Counted from the stretch's first letter, positions 45,110-57,215 are shown. The stretch is DNA of 64,000 nucleotides from Taudactylus pleione (GCA_031769625.1 JAUIMM010000519.1:3157501-3221500); one strand, 5' to 3'. Translations and numbers: made by a program. Notes: a model not told the origin generated them from the letters alone.

Positions 45110-45740
45110 GGGCCTGATTCAGACCCGCTCGCAAGCGCTGGGCGCTCGCAAGCGGGTCGATGATGCCCTAGTGCGCTTGTGCACGACAGAGGGAGCTCCG
45201 TCGTGCGCATGCGCGAGACCCGCATAGCCACAGCCAAGCTGTCGCTCCGGGTCTCGCACCAAACGGGGCGTGCTGTCGATGGTGAGTGACAGCATGCCCC
45301 CTTTGGTGGGCGTGCCGGGGGCGTGGCTGCCAGACGGAGGTGTTCCCATGGGAACGCCTACCGTCTGGGTCCGGCCCCACTGACATCACTAGTGGGTTGG
45401 AGGTGGCGTATTCTATATATTTACTGTGACTGTGTGTACATTATACCTGTGTCTATATGTATATGTGTCACTAGTGATGTCAGTGGGAGTGATTTTGGCT
45501 CTGATAGAGCCAAAATCACTCCAGGGCTTGCGGTCATCGAGACCCTACAGCAGGGTCTCGTCACAAGCCCGATGGTCGCGATGGTCTTGACCATCGCGAC
45601 CATCATCATGGACGCTTGCATAAGCTGTGGGTGGTAACCCACAGCTATGCGAGCGTCCAGGAGGACGCACCAAAAAAAACCAAAAACGCCCTGATTCAGA
45701 GCGGGCGCTCGTTCAGAGCGTCCGGCTCTGAATCAGGCCC
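45110..45740 (+). mobile_element. SH element, copy 7, with a 74-bp insert at its centre
   Basis: It starts GGGCCTGATTCAGACCC and ends CTCTGAATCAGGCCC, with TGA at 45107-45109 and 45741-45743. It carries the full ordered hairpin set. The central palindrome is split by 74 bp at 45394-45467, bracketed by TCACTAGT (45386-45393 and 45468-45475). No coding capacity. Confidence 0.93.
45394..45467. mobile_element. 74-bp insert with 8-bp duplication inside SH copy 7
   Basis: GGGTTGGAGGTGGCG...ATATGTATATGTG, with TCACTAGT on both sides. The length of the duplication fits hAT-type insertion, but the insert has no obvious inverted termini. Confidence 0.6.
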
Positions 45741-46474
45741 TGAGGCTGCACACAGGCCCCCTCCTTTCTTAAAATGCCCCTGAACACACCTGAACTTTGG
45801 AGATCCGAGTCATTGCGATAGTTTACACAGACAGGTGATTGTTGCTTACTGCGCATGCGTATGCATCGAAGTGCTCGTGCGCAAGTTAGCATTGCGAGCG
45901 CTCTGCATTCACCCACGTGGATACAAAGCCATCGCAGACAGAGGGATGGGACGTCAGCGTTTGGGGGTGGTGAAGGGGGAGTGGTCGGAGGAAAACGCAG
46001 CCTGTCCATTTGAAAGCCGTTGCCTGGGCATGCATAAATTAGCCACTGCAACAGTATAAGCAGCTTGAGGTTAGGAATTTCTGAGTAAGGTCAGACCTGT
46101 TGCAATTGTGCATGAGGGGCTGATGTTACTCGATGTTACCGATGTATACGCAGGATTGCAAGGTATTATGGATGTTCAAAAGCGATAGTGGGTGTCTCTA
46201 TGCTGGCTTTGGGCATCTTTATAATAGCTTGGCGATTGCAGTCATTAGCACAGGGTTTGCCAACCAGCCAGAGTCAAAGAGCCCAAAAATATCTGTATGT
46301 ATGTCAAAGAGCCATGGTCATGCATGCACAGAAGGCGCAACATTCAAAAAGGGGTGTGGCCTTGTGCCAGCTAGGCCACTCCCCTGTTATGATTTTTGTA
46401 GGAGCATGTAAAAGTGCATACACATATTCACCATGGAGGTAACTATTAAAGGGAAAGAAAAAGCCAGAACAATA
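45741..46474. other. no gene; possible diverged SH-like sequence
   Basis: GCGCATGCGTATGCATCG and GATGTTACTCGATGTTACCG (46122-) resemble phrases inside the element at 51040, so a diverged relative may lie about 45800-46200. The ends are not identifiable. Confidence 0.35.
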
Positions 46475-46645
46475 TAAAAAACATTGAAAAAAACAGATCC
46501 ACATAAAATACACTAAAACAAGCCAGATCCACATAAAATACACTGAAAAAGCCACATACAAACATAATACACTCAAAAAGCCACATCCACATAAAATACA
46601 CTGAAAAAGCCATGTCCACAAAAAAATACTTTAAAAAAAAAAGAT
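46475..46645. repeat. 30-bp minisatellite (CAGATCCACATAAAATACAC)
   Basis: About five imperfect units with 30-bp spacing between CAGATCC at 46494 and 46524. Confidence 0.85.
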
Positions 46646-46668
46646 TCACATAACACAATCCAGCCCCC

Positions 46669-47030
46669 TCATGTGTCACTCCAGCCCTCCATGTGTCACT
46701 CCAGTCCCCCTCATGTGTCACTTCAGCAGCCTCTCATGTGTCACTTCAGCCCGTTTGTCAGCAGTCCCTCATGTGTCACAAAAGTAGACCCTGCATGTGT
46801 CACTCCAGCAACCCCCATGTGTCACTCCAGCCACCCCCATATGTCATTTCAGCTGCCTCTCATGTGTCACTCCAGCCCCCCATTTTTCACTCCAGCAGAC
46901 CATTGTTTCTCAACACAGACCCTCATGTGCCACTCCAGTCCCCCCCCTCTCTCTCTGGGCCACTCCACTCCAGCCACCTTTCCCCACACTCCCTCCCACT
47001 CCATGGGCTACTCCAGCCCTCCACATGTCA
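46669..47030. repeat. 18-20-bp minisatellite (CATGTGTCACTCCAGCCCCC)
   Basis: Many short diverged units of CATGTGTCACTCCAGC with variable C-runs. Begins about 25 bp after the previous array. The Ser/Pro/His-rich frames are artefacts. Confidence 0.88.
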
Positions 47031-47179
47031 CAAATAAAATGAAAAAATTAAACAAATAAAAAACCCTCAGGCCCAGAGTTCAATTCGGAATCAGGCCCAG
47101 AGTTCAATTCGGAATCACTTTGGGAGTCCGAGTAGTACTGAGTCCCGACTCAGGTTTTATCGTAATTCGGAACTCAGAT

Positions 47180-49422
47180 TTAAAAACGTGTAAAAGTTAA
47201 GTGCAGCTGTCGGAACTTCTAACAAGTCAGGGGCAGCTCGCTGTTTAATGAAGACTGCCAAGGCTCCAGAAGGTCGGCTGCAGTGTCGGAGGAATGTAGC
47301 CAAGTGCTGTTGAGGGGTAACACTATGCAGCGGTGCAGTGGTCTGTGGGTGATCTGCAACAGATAAATGTCCAAGACACACTGTAAAGATTGTCAGTATA
47401 AAAAAAAGTTGCAGGTGGTGATATGTAAAAGCAGTGCCCCAGACCTAATAGGTGAGCTATTGGAAACAAGAGGAATATTACAGTACTTAAGGCCAGACAA
47501 TTCTGCAGACAAATAGTTTATAGTTTCTTATGGAAACTCAACTCTGACAATTAAGCAATTGTTATGGGGATTTTTAAAAATATAAGGTGAAACCTGGAGG
47601 AAATCTGTGGATAGATTGTGTTAGTGGAGTAAGATGTATCTAGGATGCAGCAAGGTAAAAACAAAAATGGCTACCACAAGATGAAGTGAGTTTCTCTTTT
47701 AACTTTTCATTTTTATTGTGAGGTGGAAACAAACATTTTTTATTTACCAGCTGTAACTAAAGATTTGTGGGTCCCAAAGTTACAATTCATTAGGGTTTAC
47801 ATTTTTAAAAGTACTGTACATGAAGCAAGACACAACCTTCCTTTTGGTTACTATGACAGCATCATAAGCAATGGCAGATTTTATCTTGGTGCAACCCTCG
47901 CCCATAGTGAAATCCGCCATCCCCTGTGAGCCAGTGAGCCCCTGAACTGACAATTGCTTGGAAGTGCTACCTGACAACCACACACACGACAGGCGGTCCC
48001 AGAGGAAGGTTATTTCTCTCCTTGGGCCTGCCAGTCCGGACCGCAATTAACAGAGACAGCACTTCTAATAGGAAGACACTATCCTATCTCGCTGACAGCC
48101 CTACCTGTCTTCTAGGAGCTGCAGCCAATGCAGCTACTAGAAGTCAGTGTTTGTGCACATGTGCTGGTCCCACCATTGCTATGCACATGCACAGTCCTGG
48201 TGCCTGCCAGATCCATTGTGCAGGCTTTGGGACTGTCTCCAGAGTCCAGACTGCAGCACGGGCAGCCTCACTCATCCAAGGCGGCAGGAGCAGCTGCTGA
48301 TCGTAGGTATAAAGTTACACAAAAAAAAATGGAGAAACATAGCCAAACTATCTTTCCAGTGCTTATTTATTAAATCCTTGTAGGTAGTTTTTGGGGTCTA
48401 TTCATTAACATTTTTATTAATTAACATTTTCAGCTAATTTTGTAGAAATTAAGTATCAAGGCCATTCATTATAAATAGCGTTCCCGCTAGGCTGTTTCAG
48501 TGGGACACCGCACCCTGCCCTATTTCTAAAAGGCAGAAAGCACCCTGCCCTCTGCTGCGGCGCCCCACTGAAACAACCTGCGGGTTCTGAAAACAAACCA
48601 CAAAGGTGATCCGGCACCAATATATATCCACTACAGAGAATAGATATTATGTTGATTCTCTATGACCCAAAAAGACTCCATCCATATCTCTTAATATCTG
48701 ATATTTTTTAAGTACATGTGGAAGTGTTCCCTGATAGTCTTATAATTGGAATTAATTAGAAAAACAGAAGAGAAAGATAAGACTAATATCTGGTGCACTT
48801 GTCGGGTCAATATAGTATGATGTCCAAAATGTATTCTCTGGAATTATTTTAAAATATAACTTTTATTTCTTTAGTTTTTTATAAAAATATAACTTTGTAC
48901 AAAATTAGGCAAAAGATATAACAATTAAAATCAAAGAATTGAAAGAAAAGTATGTATAATTATATATATGTAAAAAATAATATATTTTAAGTGGTTTAAA
49001 AATGCCACCTATAATCGGTCTGTTTCACGTGTTATTTTGCAACACCAAGTACTAAAAAATTGTTAGTGTAGTCTCTTTGGTATGTCTCCAATATTGATAA
49101 TTCAATATTGGGCTTGGATTATAATGTACAGTATATAAATACATATTCCAATTTATAAATAATATGTAACACCAAGAGCTTCGGGTGATAATTGAATGCC
49201 TTTATTTCCCTGGACATAAAGGAGAGATCACTGTCCCACATACTATATTATTGTCCTACCAGCTTATGTAGAATTAATGTTTCAGTAATGTAGAGTCACA
49301 GTGCTGTGTTATTATTGTCTCATAACCTCTAAATGACAGTTATCAGATACATATATACATCTTTGTTATCTGCTTCCCCACAAGAGATTGTAGCTTTTAT
49401 TCTCCTGGCTACAAATCACTGT
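47180..49422. other. no gene recognised
   Basis: A piece near 47090-47180 (AATTCGGAATCACTTTGGGA) belongs to the 6852-type hAT family. GGTCTATTCATTAAC near 48396 resembles a MITE end. The remainder, including a strongly A/T-rich stretch at 48830-49180, is unassigned. Confidence 0.45.
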
Positions 49423-49424
49423 TA

Positions 49425-49745
49425 TGCTGCCCATCCATTTAACGATGCAGGGGATGACGGCACGAATACGACGCCAGCGTCTCCCGTGGGGTGAACTGCA
49501 TACACTGACGTTCAGATGTTCAGTGTATGCAGAACAATCATCCCCGAACATGACAAGCTGAAGGCGGTCATCAGGTTGACCATCATGTTCGGGCGATGAT
49601 TGATGTTAAAAACGACCAGCGGGCGCGCGCATCGCTGGTCGTTTTTAACCTTTTACTGCCCGATTTGCTGGCGATCACCAAGCAACGGAGCGATGACGGT
49701 TATCGCTCCATTGTTAGGTATAATCGTCTAGTGGATGGGCAGCTT
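49425..49745. mobile_element. TA-flanked MITE, close relative of 22825
   Basis: Left TGCTGCCCATCCATTTA and right TAGTGGATGGGCAGCTT, flanked by TA. The interior AAAACGACCAGCGGGCGCG/CGCTGGTCGTTTTTAACC and GGTCATCAGGTTGACCATC align with the element at 22825. No coding capacity. Confidence 0.8.
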
Positions 49746-49747
49746 TA

Positions 49748-51036
49748 CTTCTGGAGCAGACTATTCAGGAAGTATGTTTCAATCGCAGATTATAACTCTG
49801 CTGCAATGGAATTTTAGTAACTGTATCTTCCTTTTTAATAGTTATCCTTTTTTCAGCAAAACTGGCTGGTGGTCAAAATAGTGTCTATAAAACTGGGTGG
49901 CTATTGATAATAATTACAGCATTCACTCAAGTTCCACATATACACATTGCAGAGTCTCCTCAGTTTATTGGTTCTTGTCACCGTAATGCATAGTCATACT
50001 ACTACTATGCACTCAACTGCCAATACATTTTCGGTATTAGGTACAAACTTTGATATCGTTAGATATATTTTTATGATGTGTTGTAGCATTTGACAGTGCT
50101 TGTGACCGGCGGAAGCATGGACGCCGATGTGCGTTTTGCCAGAAGGCTGCTTTGTCAAGGCAGTGCAATTAACTGAGGAGACTCAGCATTTCTGTTCTGT
50201 CCCCTCCCGTAGGTCGCAGTGTCCAACGGGTGGGGAGAACGGCGGTGCAGCGGTCACCGCCGGTGATTGTATGCCGGCCGCATGTGCCCGGCATCCACTC
50301 ACAGTGACCGCAGCGCTTGAAGGCTGCCTGGCATGTCCGTAAGTGCCAGTCACGCCCCCAAGAGTGACAAAAAGGTGATGCATCATAAGGACAAGCCCCC
50401 TTTTCCTTGGCCACACCAAGTGCCCTTTCTCTAGGTCTGGCGCCCTGCCCGGTGCTGGACCTAGCGTGAACACTAATAAAGATAACTTAGGAGATATCAT
50501 GGATATCTACTAGTTGCTATTCAGTCTCGATCTGGCTCGCTGTTAACATTTTTAGAGCTTGACATCGGGAACCTTTGTTATCTCCAGATGGTACTGATTC
50601 CTTCTGGATCCCTTCTGCTGGATGTCAGCTTCTTCATGCGACGGGGCAGTGCTATTCTTCACTGCTACAAAGTAACAGTGATAGGGATCACGGGCACAGC
50701 TGATCTTCAGGTCACTTGTCTCCACACCGAAGCAATGTTGAATTGCGCCGGTATTTTTGTATCCACAGCTAATTCTGCGGGAGTGCTTAATGAATAGGCC
50801 CCTTTGTGAGTTGAAAGGGGGGATCTTGCCAGAGTGCAAGAAAAGAACAAACTTCCTACGGATCCCTCTTCCTGTAAACTCTGTGTAATGTAGTCTATAG
50901 GCTACAATGGCTAAGGCCATCTGAAGATAGTGTAAGCTACCAGGGCAAAGTCTCAGAATGATTATCACATGACAGCCATAGTGTTCTAAATAGAGGATCT
51001 GCTGCTATTCGGTCACTACATAACATGGAAGCGAAT
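49748..51036. other. no gene recognised
   Basis: A GC-rich patch near 50100-50460 and AATGAATAGGCCCCTTT near 50790 look repeat-derived, but boundaries are not visible. Confidence 0.45.
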
Positions 51037-51039
51037 AGA

Positions 51040-51635
51040 GGGCCCGATTCAGACCCGCTCGCTAGGCTGCGCTCGCACATGGCCTGCCGATGTTTGCAAT
51101 GTGCGCATGCATCGCAGTGCACGTGCACGAACCAGTCCATGCGATTGCGAAGCGATTGCCCCTTACACATAGACGCCTTGATAGGTTGAGTGACAGGATG
51201 AGTCATTTGTGGGTGGTGACAAGGGTTGGTTGATTGAAACGGGGGAGTGGTGGTGCGAACGCAGGCGTGTCTGAGCATCTTAACACCATTACATAGACGT
51301 GCATAATTAAGACGGAGCATCATAGTACAAGTCACATGGTTGGATTACACACTGAAGCACTCGCAGTGCTTGCGGTAGGGTATGGTCAGCCACAAGTGCT
51401 GCGTATGCTTCCGATGGTACTCGATGTTACCGATTGTTGCATACACTTCCTGAAGATGACGTGTATAAGTGGGCGTCTTAAGACAGACTGGTGGGTGTCT
51501 AAAATACACACCGCGATCGCATGCCAAGACATAGTGGGCGTGCTATTGCCTTAGCGTTTGATCGCCGGATTTGCATACTTTGGCAGCTGACGGCTGCATG
51601 CGAATGCATCTAGCGAGCGGGTCTGATTCGGGCCC
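51040..51635. mobile_element. SH-termini family, long-TIR subfamily, copy A
   Basis: It starts GGGCCCGATTCAGACCCGC and ends GCGGGTCTGATTCGGGCCC, with AGA at 51037-51039 and 51636-51638. Terminal repeats are near-perfect for about 22 bp. The interior is not the ordered hairpin series. No coding capacity. Confidence 0.9.
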
Positions 51636-51638
51636 AGA

Positions 51639-52320
51639 GAGCGTTCTGAGAGCATAATGTTCTGCTGTCAGAACGCTGCATGCAGCACTTGAGTGAGAGA
51701 GTATCAGTATAAACTCTCTTTAGAATGCAGCAGATTTTTGGCCAGAAATTAGGGTATTGTCCATGTGATCCATCCTGGCCTAAAGCCTAAAGGTGGTATA
51801 ACCTGGCTGTTTTTTTTTTATGATTTTCCTGTGCCTTTAAAAAAAAACATGCTGCTCTATTGAAATGAATAGGTTTTGCCTATAGGGTGTTACACAGAGT
51901 GGATTCCCTGGTCTGGCAGCTGTTGAAAAGCTGCAGGCAGCATTTAATGCTAGCTGAGATACAGCTCATGTAAAAATATGTGCCATAGAAATCCATGTTG
52001 TTTTCCCTACAACTGTTATACGAGCGATTAAACAGCTGCTGACAAACAGCTCGGATAGTACGGAGAACTTTCCACAGTGTTTTTCCTGCCGGTAGGATAA
52101 TCGCTCCGAAACAACTGTCCCTTTTCTCTGCTGCGTGTAAAGCGTTTGGGTGACACCTCTCTGAAAGCATAATTCATTAATTTCAATAGGACAGCATGTG
52201 ATCAAGGGTATTTCATACTTCTGTGATCAGGCCACACCAGTTTAATTTTGTGTTGGATTATTTCAAAATAAGTTTACACCACTCTGGCTTGTGGAAGCTT
52301 TGACTTGGGCAGCGCAGATG
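51639..52320. other. no gene recognised
   Basis: No element boundaries or frames recognised. Confidence 0.5.
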
Positions 52321-52328
52321 GTGTCATG

Positions 52329-52640
52329 CACTGGTTCCCAAACTGTGTGCCGTGGCACCCTGGGGTGCCTCGGGACACTTGCAGGGGTGCCTCAGGTTGA
52401 TGTTCCAGCACCAAATCAAATCATTTATGGTCAATGTAATGTAAATATGTGGACAATCAGAAGTGGAAACCTGTCCACCACCACATAACTGAGCCTAAGG
52501 ATGACAGGTAGCACAATTTACTTCACTTTACTACAGTAAAATTCTGAATTTCTCAATAACAAACTTTTGGCTTAGGGGTGCTATGAAAACAATGCTGATA
52601 CTCTAAGGCGCCGTGATTCAAATAAGTGTGGGAACAACTG
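52329..52640. mobile_element. non-autonomous hAT element (CACTGGTTCCCAAAC termini)
   Basis: It starts CACTGGTTCCCAAAC and ends GTGTGGGAACAACTG. Flanks GTGTCATG (52321-52328) and GTGTAATG (52641-52648) match at 7 of 8. It lies immediately at the head of the SINE at 52641. Contains GTGCCGTGGCACCCTGGGG-type sequence. No coding capacity. Confidence 0.82.
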
Positions 52641-53330
52641 GTGTAATGGTGTAACATTACTACCTCACAGCACTGGGGTTGTGGGTTCAATTCCCACTAC
52701 GGCCCTAACTATGCGGAGTTTGTATATTCTCCCTGTACTTGCGTGGGTTTCCTCTGGGTACTCCTCCCACACTCCAAAAAAATACTGGTAGGTTAATTGG
52801 CTCCCAGCAAAACTGCCCCAAGTGTGAGCATGTGATAGGGAATATAGGGCCTAATTCAGCGTGCACTGCTGAATGCAGATTCCCGTTGTTCGGGAATCTG
52901 TGCTGGCGCCACACACGTTCTACACATGTGCAGCCCGCACATACACTGGCAGCAGACTGCCGTGATTGACAGTTTGCTGTCGTTTATGGGCGGGGAGGGG
53001 GCGGTGATGGCCTCCGTTTCCTGAAACGGTGTTGTGTCACCGATGGTGGGGGGGAGTGAAGAGGCCAGGATCTCCGTCGGCAGCTGCGACGGCCGACATG
53101 CGTGACCCCATGGGGTCGATGGTCCGCAGAGTATCCGATGCTGCATTGGACAAAGCACAGACGGAATAGCTTAGCAGCTGGCGAGCAGCTTAGCTATTCC
53201 GTCTGAAGCTGAATCAGGGCCATAGATTGTAAGCTCCACTGGGGCAGGGACTGATGTGTTTGGCCAAATATTCTCTGTAAAGCGCTGTGGAAAATGTGTA
53301 CACTATATAAATAACTGGTAATATAACTTG
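52641..53330 (+). mobile_element. tRNA-type SINE, second copy, split by an SH-termini element
   Basis: The head has ACTACCTCACAGCACTGG and a good B box GGTTCAATTCC (52685-). The body is CTCCCTGTACTTGCGTGGG and TAGGTTAATTGGCTCCC, and the tail ATTGTAAGCTCCACTGGGG, GTAAAGCGCTGTGG, CTATATAAATAA. Interrupted at 52847-53221; removing that insert restores GGGAATATAGATTGTAAGC. Same family as 8157. Confidence 0.85.
52847..53221. mobile_element. SH-termini family, short subfamily, inside the SINE
   Basis: It starts GGGCCTAATTCAGCGTGC and ends AAGCTGAATCAGGGCC, with ATA at 52844-52846 and 53222-53224. Contains a few hairpins (for example CAGATTCCCG/CGGGAATCTG) but not the full ordered series. 375 bp, no coding capacity. 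Confidence 0.88.
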
Positions 53331-53862
53331 GGTGATACACCTGTCAGTCCTAAGCAAGTTTATTTCATAAATATTTTTCTGGCAGACAGGCTGCGCTACC
53401 TTTTAGTAGCATAGTGAGTAACTACTTTTTATTTATTTACTTATTTATTCAAGTGAAAAAACATGAATCCTGTATTTCCCCTCTGTATAGGGATGGCTAA
53501 TATTTTATGATAATATGGGAGTTACAGGACCTAGAAATAAAGATTCATTTAATTTTTTATATTGTCATTTTATTTTTTACTTTAAAATGTTCTTTAATTA
53601 TTACTTTTATTTTTACACATTTATAAATTGATGTATTTATCACAACAGTGACATCACAGGATTTCTCTGGTATTTATCACAGTGATTTCTTACGCTCAGT
53701 GGGGAAATCTAGGCTCCACTTTAGAGCTGCAAGTACTGTTGTGAACACTTTAAACACCATGTACACCAATCAGATGTCCAGGAACTATAAGAAATTATTC
53801 CTGTGGCTGTTACACCCATGGGAGTATGTTTGTATATACAGTACTGAGTGACACCACACTCA
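53331..53862. other. no gene recognised
   Basis: A/T-rich sequence. Confidence 0.5.
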
Positions 53863-54483
53863 GGACCTCATTCAGAGTCGGTCGAAGCGGCCGCACGGTC
53901 GTACGCGAAAAGGGGCCGTATATGCAAATGATTCCCTCGCAAGTTGCGTCCCTAAGTTCGGATCGGTAGTTGGCCGACCAAGGGGAGGAAGCGGTCACAA
54001 GACAAAAAAATACGCCCCCTTCTCGTACGCATTGCACGTCATCTCCGGGCATATAAGGATTAATCGAGACCATCGGGAACCATCGGAACTGGTCGTAGAG
54101 CTTAAGGTTGACCATACCCTCTCTTAAGCTCTACGATCATGTCAGTGTAAAAACCTCCCATGTCACATGTGCCATGACGCTACTTTGTTTATTATGCACT
54201 CCCATAAACCGTATGCACTCCCATAAAACGCCGTCCGCATAATTAGGCACGCCTGCGTTCGGATCTCCACTCCCCCATTTTCAAGCACCTTCCCCTGTTA
54301 CCACCCACAAACGCCTCAATCTGTCAATCAAACTACCGACCTGGCTGTGTTCAAGGAGAGAGAAATTTCTGATCGTAGCGGCTAGTTTGCGCACGCGCAT
54401 TGCGAACTGTACGCATGCGCAGTATAGCGAACATCGGTGGCGTACGACCGTGCGGCCACTTCGAACGACTCGGAATGAGGTCC
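53863..54483. mobile_element. SH-termini family, long-TIR subfamily, copy B
   Basis: It starts GGACCTCATTCAGAGTCGGT and ends CGACTCGGAATGAGGTCC, with TCA at 53860-53862 and 54484-54486. The inverted ends continue inward (GCGGCCGCACGGTCGTACG against CGTACGACCGTGCGGCC), giving arms of about 45 bp. The two interior AAGCTCTACGA segments (about 54098-54135) are also inverted. No coding capacity. Confidence 0.9.
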
Positions 54484-54515
54484 TCAAATTGGAGCAAACA
54501 CAATGTGGTTCCTTA

Positions 54516-54976
54516 GGCCAGTTACACATCAGAATGACGGCAGTTGGCACGATGGTTGACCCAATATTCCTTGAGCCCAGAAGTTGGCCAGAACAAATTA
54601 TATTGTGTGTACACACTGTACAATCCTTCAAGCAATGGAACAATATATAACGTGTTGTTTGATCACATATGATTTATCGTTGCTCCTGTACACACTAGAA
54701 CAATCATCTTTAAGATCATGGCTGGGAGTGGCAAGAGGTGACATCTTCAGAGGCCAAATCGGAACGACATATCGCCTTGTCATTCTCTTGGTATAAAACA
54801 CTCCACAATGTGCACTACTGTACATCGATATCTTCTGATTGACCGTGCAGCACAGCCAAACAGAGAATGTCGTATACGACGCATGGGTGTGACCAATTGT
54901 GCAAACACACTACACACAACTATACACGATTTGTCATTACGATTTGATAAATCGTGCCAATATCGTGCACCCAGCC
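54516..54976. mobile_element. MITE with TTA target duplication (GGCCAGTTACAC / GTGCACCCAGCC)
   Basis: Left GGCCAGTTACACATC, right ATCGTGCACCCAGCC, flanked by TTA (54513-54515, 54977-54979). The interior has repeated TACACACT/CGATAT-like phrases similar to the element at 17061. No coding frame recognised. A TTA duplication suits PIF/Harbinger. Confidence 0.7.
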
Positions 54977-55138
54977 TTACTAGATTACTGCATACAGCAA
55001 TGATGTAACAGAACAGATACATAACAAAGACCAGGAAGTAACATGTGAGAAGTTCCGCAGTACACTTCTGCCAGACAGTCTAAGACAAAATAATTCTACA
55101 GACACAACACTGGTGGGTATACAGTCAGTATGTCTCTA

Positions 55139-55265
55139 ATCATTATGTCAGCATTCACAATGTGTACAGCAGAAGGTCGACATTGTTAAAGTGTCGACAC
55201 CTGCAAAATGTCGAAATTGACATTTCATAGGTAATGTCTAAATTGTCATGAGGTTGACATTTCCA
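55139..55265. repeat. TGTCGACAT-rich repeat fragment
   Basis: AGGTCGACATTGTTAAAGTG, TCGACACCTGCAAAATGTCG and TGAGGTTGACATTTCC. Same theme as 38810-39130. Confidence 0.65.
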
Positions 55266-55469
55266 TTAGGATTCACATGGGCAAGTGCGTACCGATGCCG
55301 GGAGTGATGGCGAGGCGGCAGGGGGCCATACTGCATTTTTGCATGCAGGTCCGACGGGCGATGTTACTGATGACGCACGGGAACGTGCGTCGTCAGTGAC
55401 ATAGCGGGTATACACTGCCCGATGTGGACAAAATCAGCCAGATCAGACGACATATTGTCTAGTGTGTAC

Positions 55470-55830
55470 TAGAGATGAGCAGGTCACGATCCGAGCTCGG
55501 ATCCGAGTCCGGCTCTGGTTTTCCCGTCTGACTCGGATCTGAAAACGAGGCAAAACGTCATCCTCCCGCTGTCAGATTCTCGTGGGTTTTGGATTTTTTA
55601 AAGGTCCCGGTGATCGGCGCCATTTTCAGTCCGGCTGTGGAGAGTGTACAGAACAGACGTGCTCTGTGCTGTTCTGTCTGTGCAAGGGTGCAGTGTTGTC
55701 GGGCTGGGGCTGCAGTACATAAAGGGGAGATGCTGCTGTGTCACTGTTGTCCTGTCAATCAAGGGGCTGCAGTTCATAAAGGGGGGCTGCTGTGTTGTCC
55801 TGTCCATCAAGGGGCTAGGGCTGCAGTCAG
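55470..55830. mobile_element. truncated copy of the BED-carrying hAT family (right-end type)
   Basis: It starts TAGAGATGAGCAGGTC. The sequence GGATCCGAGTCCGGCTCTGG, GAGGCAAAACGTCATCCTCC, TCTCGTGGGTTTTGGAT and CGGCGCCATTTTC aligns with the reverse complement of 62380-62568. Breaks off near CAGGGGCGGATTGGG at 55830, itself a hAT-like terminus. Confidence 0.7.
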
Positions 55831-56692
55831 GGGCGGATTGGGAACTTAAAGTGGCCCTGGAACTTAAAGTGGCCCTGGAAAAAATTCTGAGAGTGGCCTC
55901 ATTCAAATGTAAACTGTAGGTGCCCCAACACAAACATGCTAGCAAACGGTCAACTTGACAGCCATACAACACAGAGAGCATCTTTGTGCCTGCCTCCTGG
56001 CCCCAACCCTCTCCCCGTACAGAGTTACACTGCCATCTCCTGAGCCTAGGCTTTTCTATTCTCAGTGCTGCTGCAGGGCATCTGGGCCCAGAGCTGATCC
56101 AAGCTGCAGCCATCTCTAGCTGCTGCCTGCATGCATTGTGATGTCACAATGCAGGTCACAGCCCTATATAAAGGATGCCCAGCTACTGGCAGCCATTTTG
56201 TGGTCCTACATTGATACTCTCTGAGTAGTTCCTGCTTTATTTAGGCGACTTTGGATAACGACTACTGATATGAACTTTGGATTATATCTTCCAATAAGGT
56301 CCTGAACAGCAACATCTTCAAAAAAAGAATCTGAATAACATCTTCAGGTAAGGACTTTATAACAAATTTTGGCCTGTCACCCTTACCCCTTCAGACACCT
56401 CCCTCTATTTTATCTGCAGTTTTTAATTTAGAAACAATGTATAAAGCTAATTATTCATCTGATATGTCATTGCATGACTTAAGATGGATAAACACTTGCC
56501 CATTCCTCCGGGGATAAAACTCCAGATTAGACTGTTGACAGAATCCTACTGGAGAGTATAGAAAAGGGGTCCTAGACTGCACACCCTGAATATATATAAT
56601 GGGAGGTGCTACCTGTTTAGACTATTATTGCAGGCACAGAAACAGACAAATCACAGGTGCACAACTCCAAATGACTGATTATATATAAATAC
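55831..56692. other. no gene; flank of the large hAT element
   Basis: The part 56560-56690 (AGAAAAGGGGTCCTAGACTG, GCACAACTCC) is homologous in reverse to about 63060-63140, so the hAT element landed in another copy of that repeat. The rest is unassigned. Confidence 0.5.
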
Positions 56693-57215
56693 TAGGGGTG
56701 TGCACCGGACACTTTTCGTGTTTTGTGTTTTGGTTTTGGATCTGGATCTTTCTTCGTGTTTTGGATCCGGATTGGTTTTGCCAAAACCACCCTTCCGTGT
56801 TTTGGGTTCTGGGTTTTGTGTTTTGGATCTGTATTTTTTTTAAAAAAAAGCATAAAAACAGCTAAAATCACAGAATTTGTGGGTTTTTCTGCTTCTATGA
56901 TATTATTAACCTCAATAACCTTCATTTCCACTCATTTCCAGTCTATTCTGAACACCTCACACCTCACAATATTGTTTTTATGGCCAAAAGGTTGCACCGA
57001 GGTAGCTGGATGACTATGCTAAGCGACACGAGTGGGCGGCACAAACACGTGGCCCATCTAGGAGTGACACTGCAGTGGCAGACAGGATGGCAGTTTGAAA
57101 AACTAGGCCCCAAACAGTACATACTGCAAAGAAAAAAAAGAGGTGCAAGATGGAATTGTCCTTGGGCCCTCCGACCCACCCTTATGTTGTATAAATAGGA
57201 TATGCACACTTAACA

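Noticed and set aside
48395..50810. GGGGTCTATTCATTAAC and AATGAATAGGCCCC as paired ends of one 2.4-kb element
   Set aside because: The short ends could pair, but the interval contains unrelated elements and no target duplication was found.
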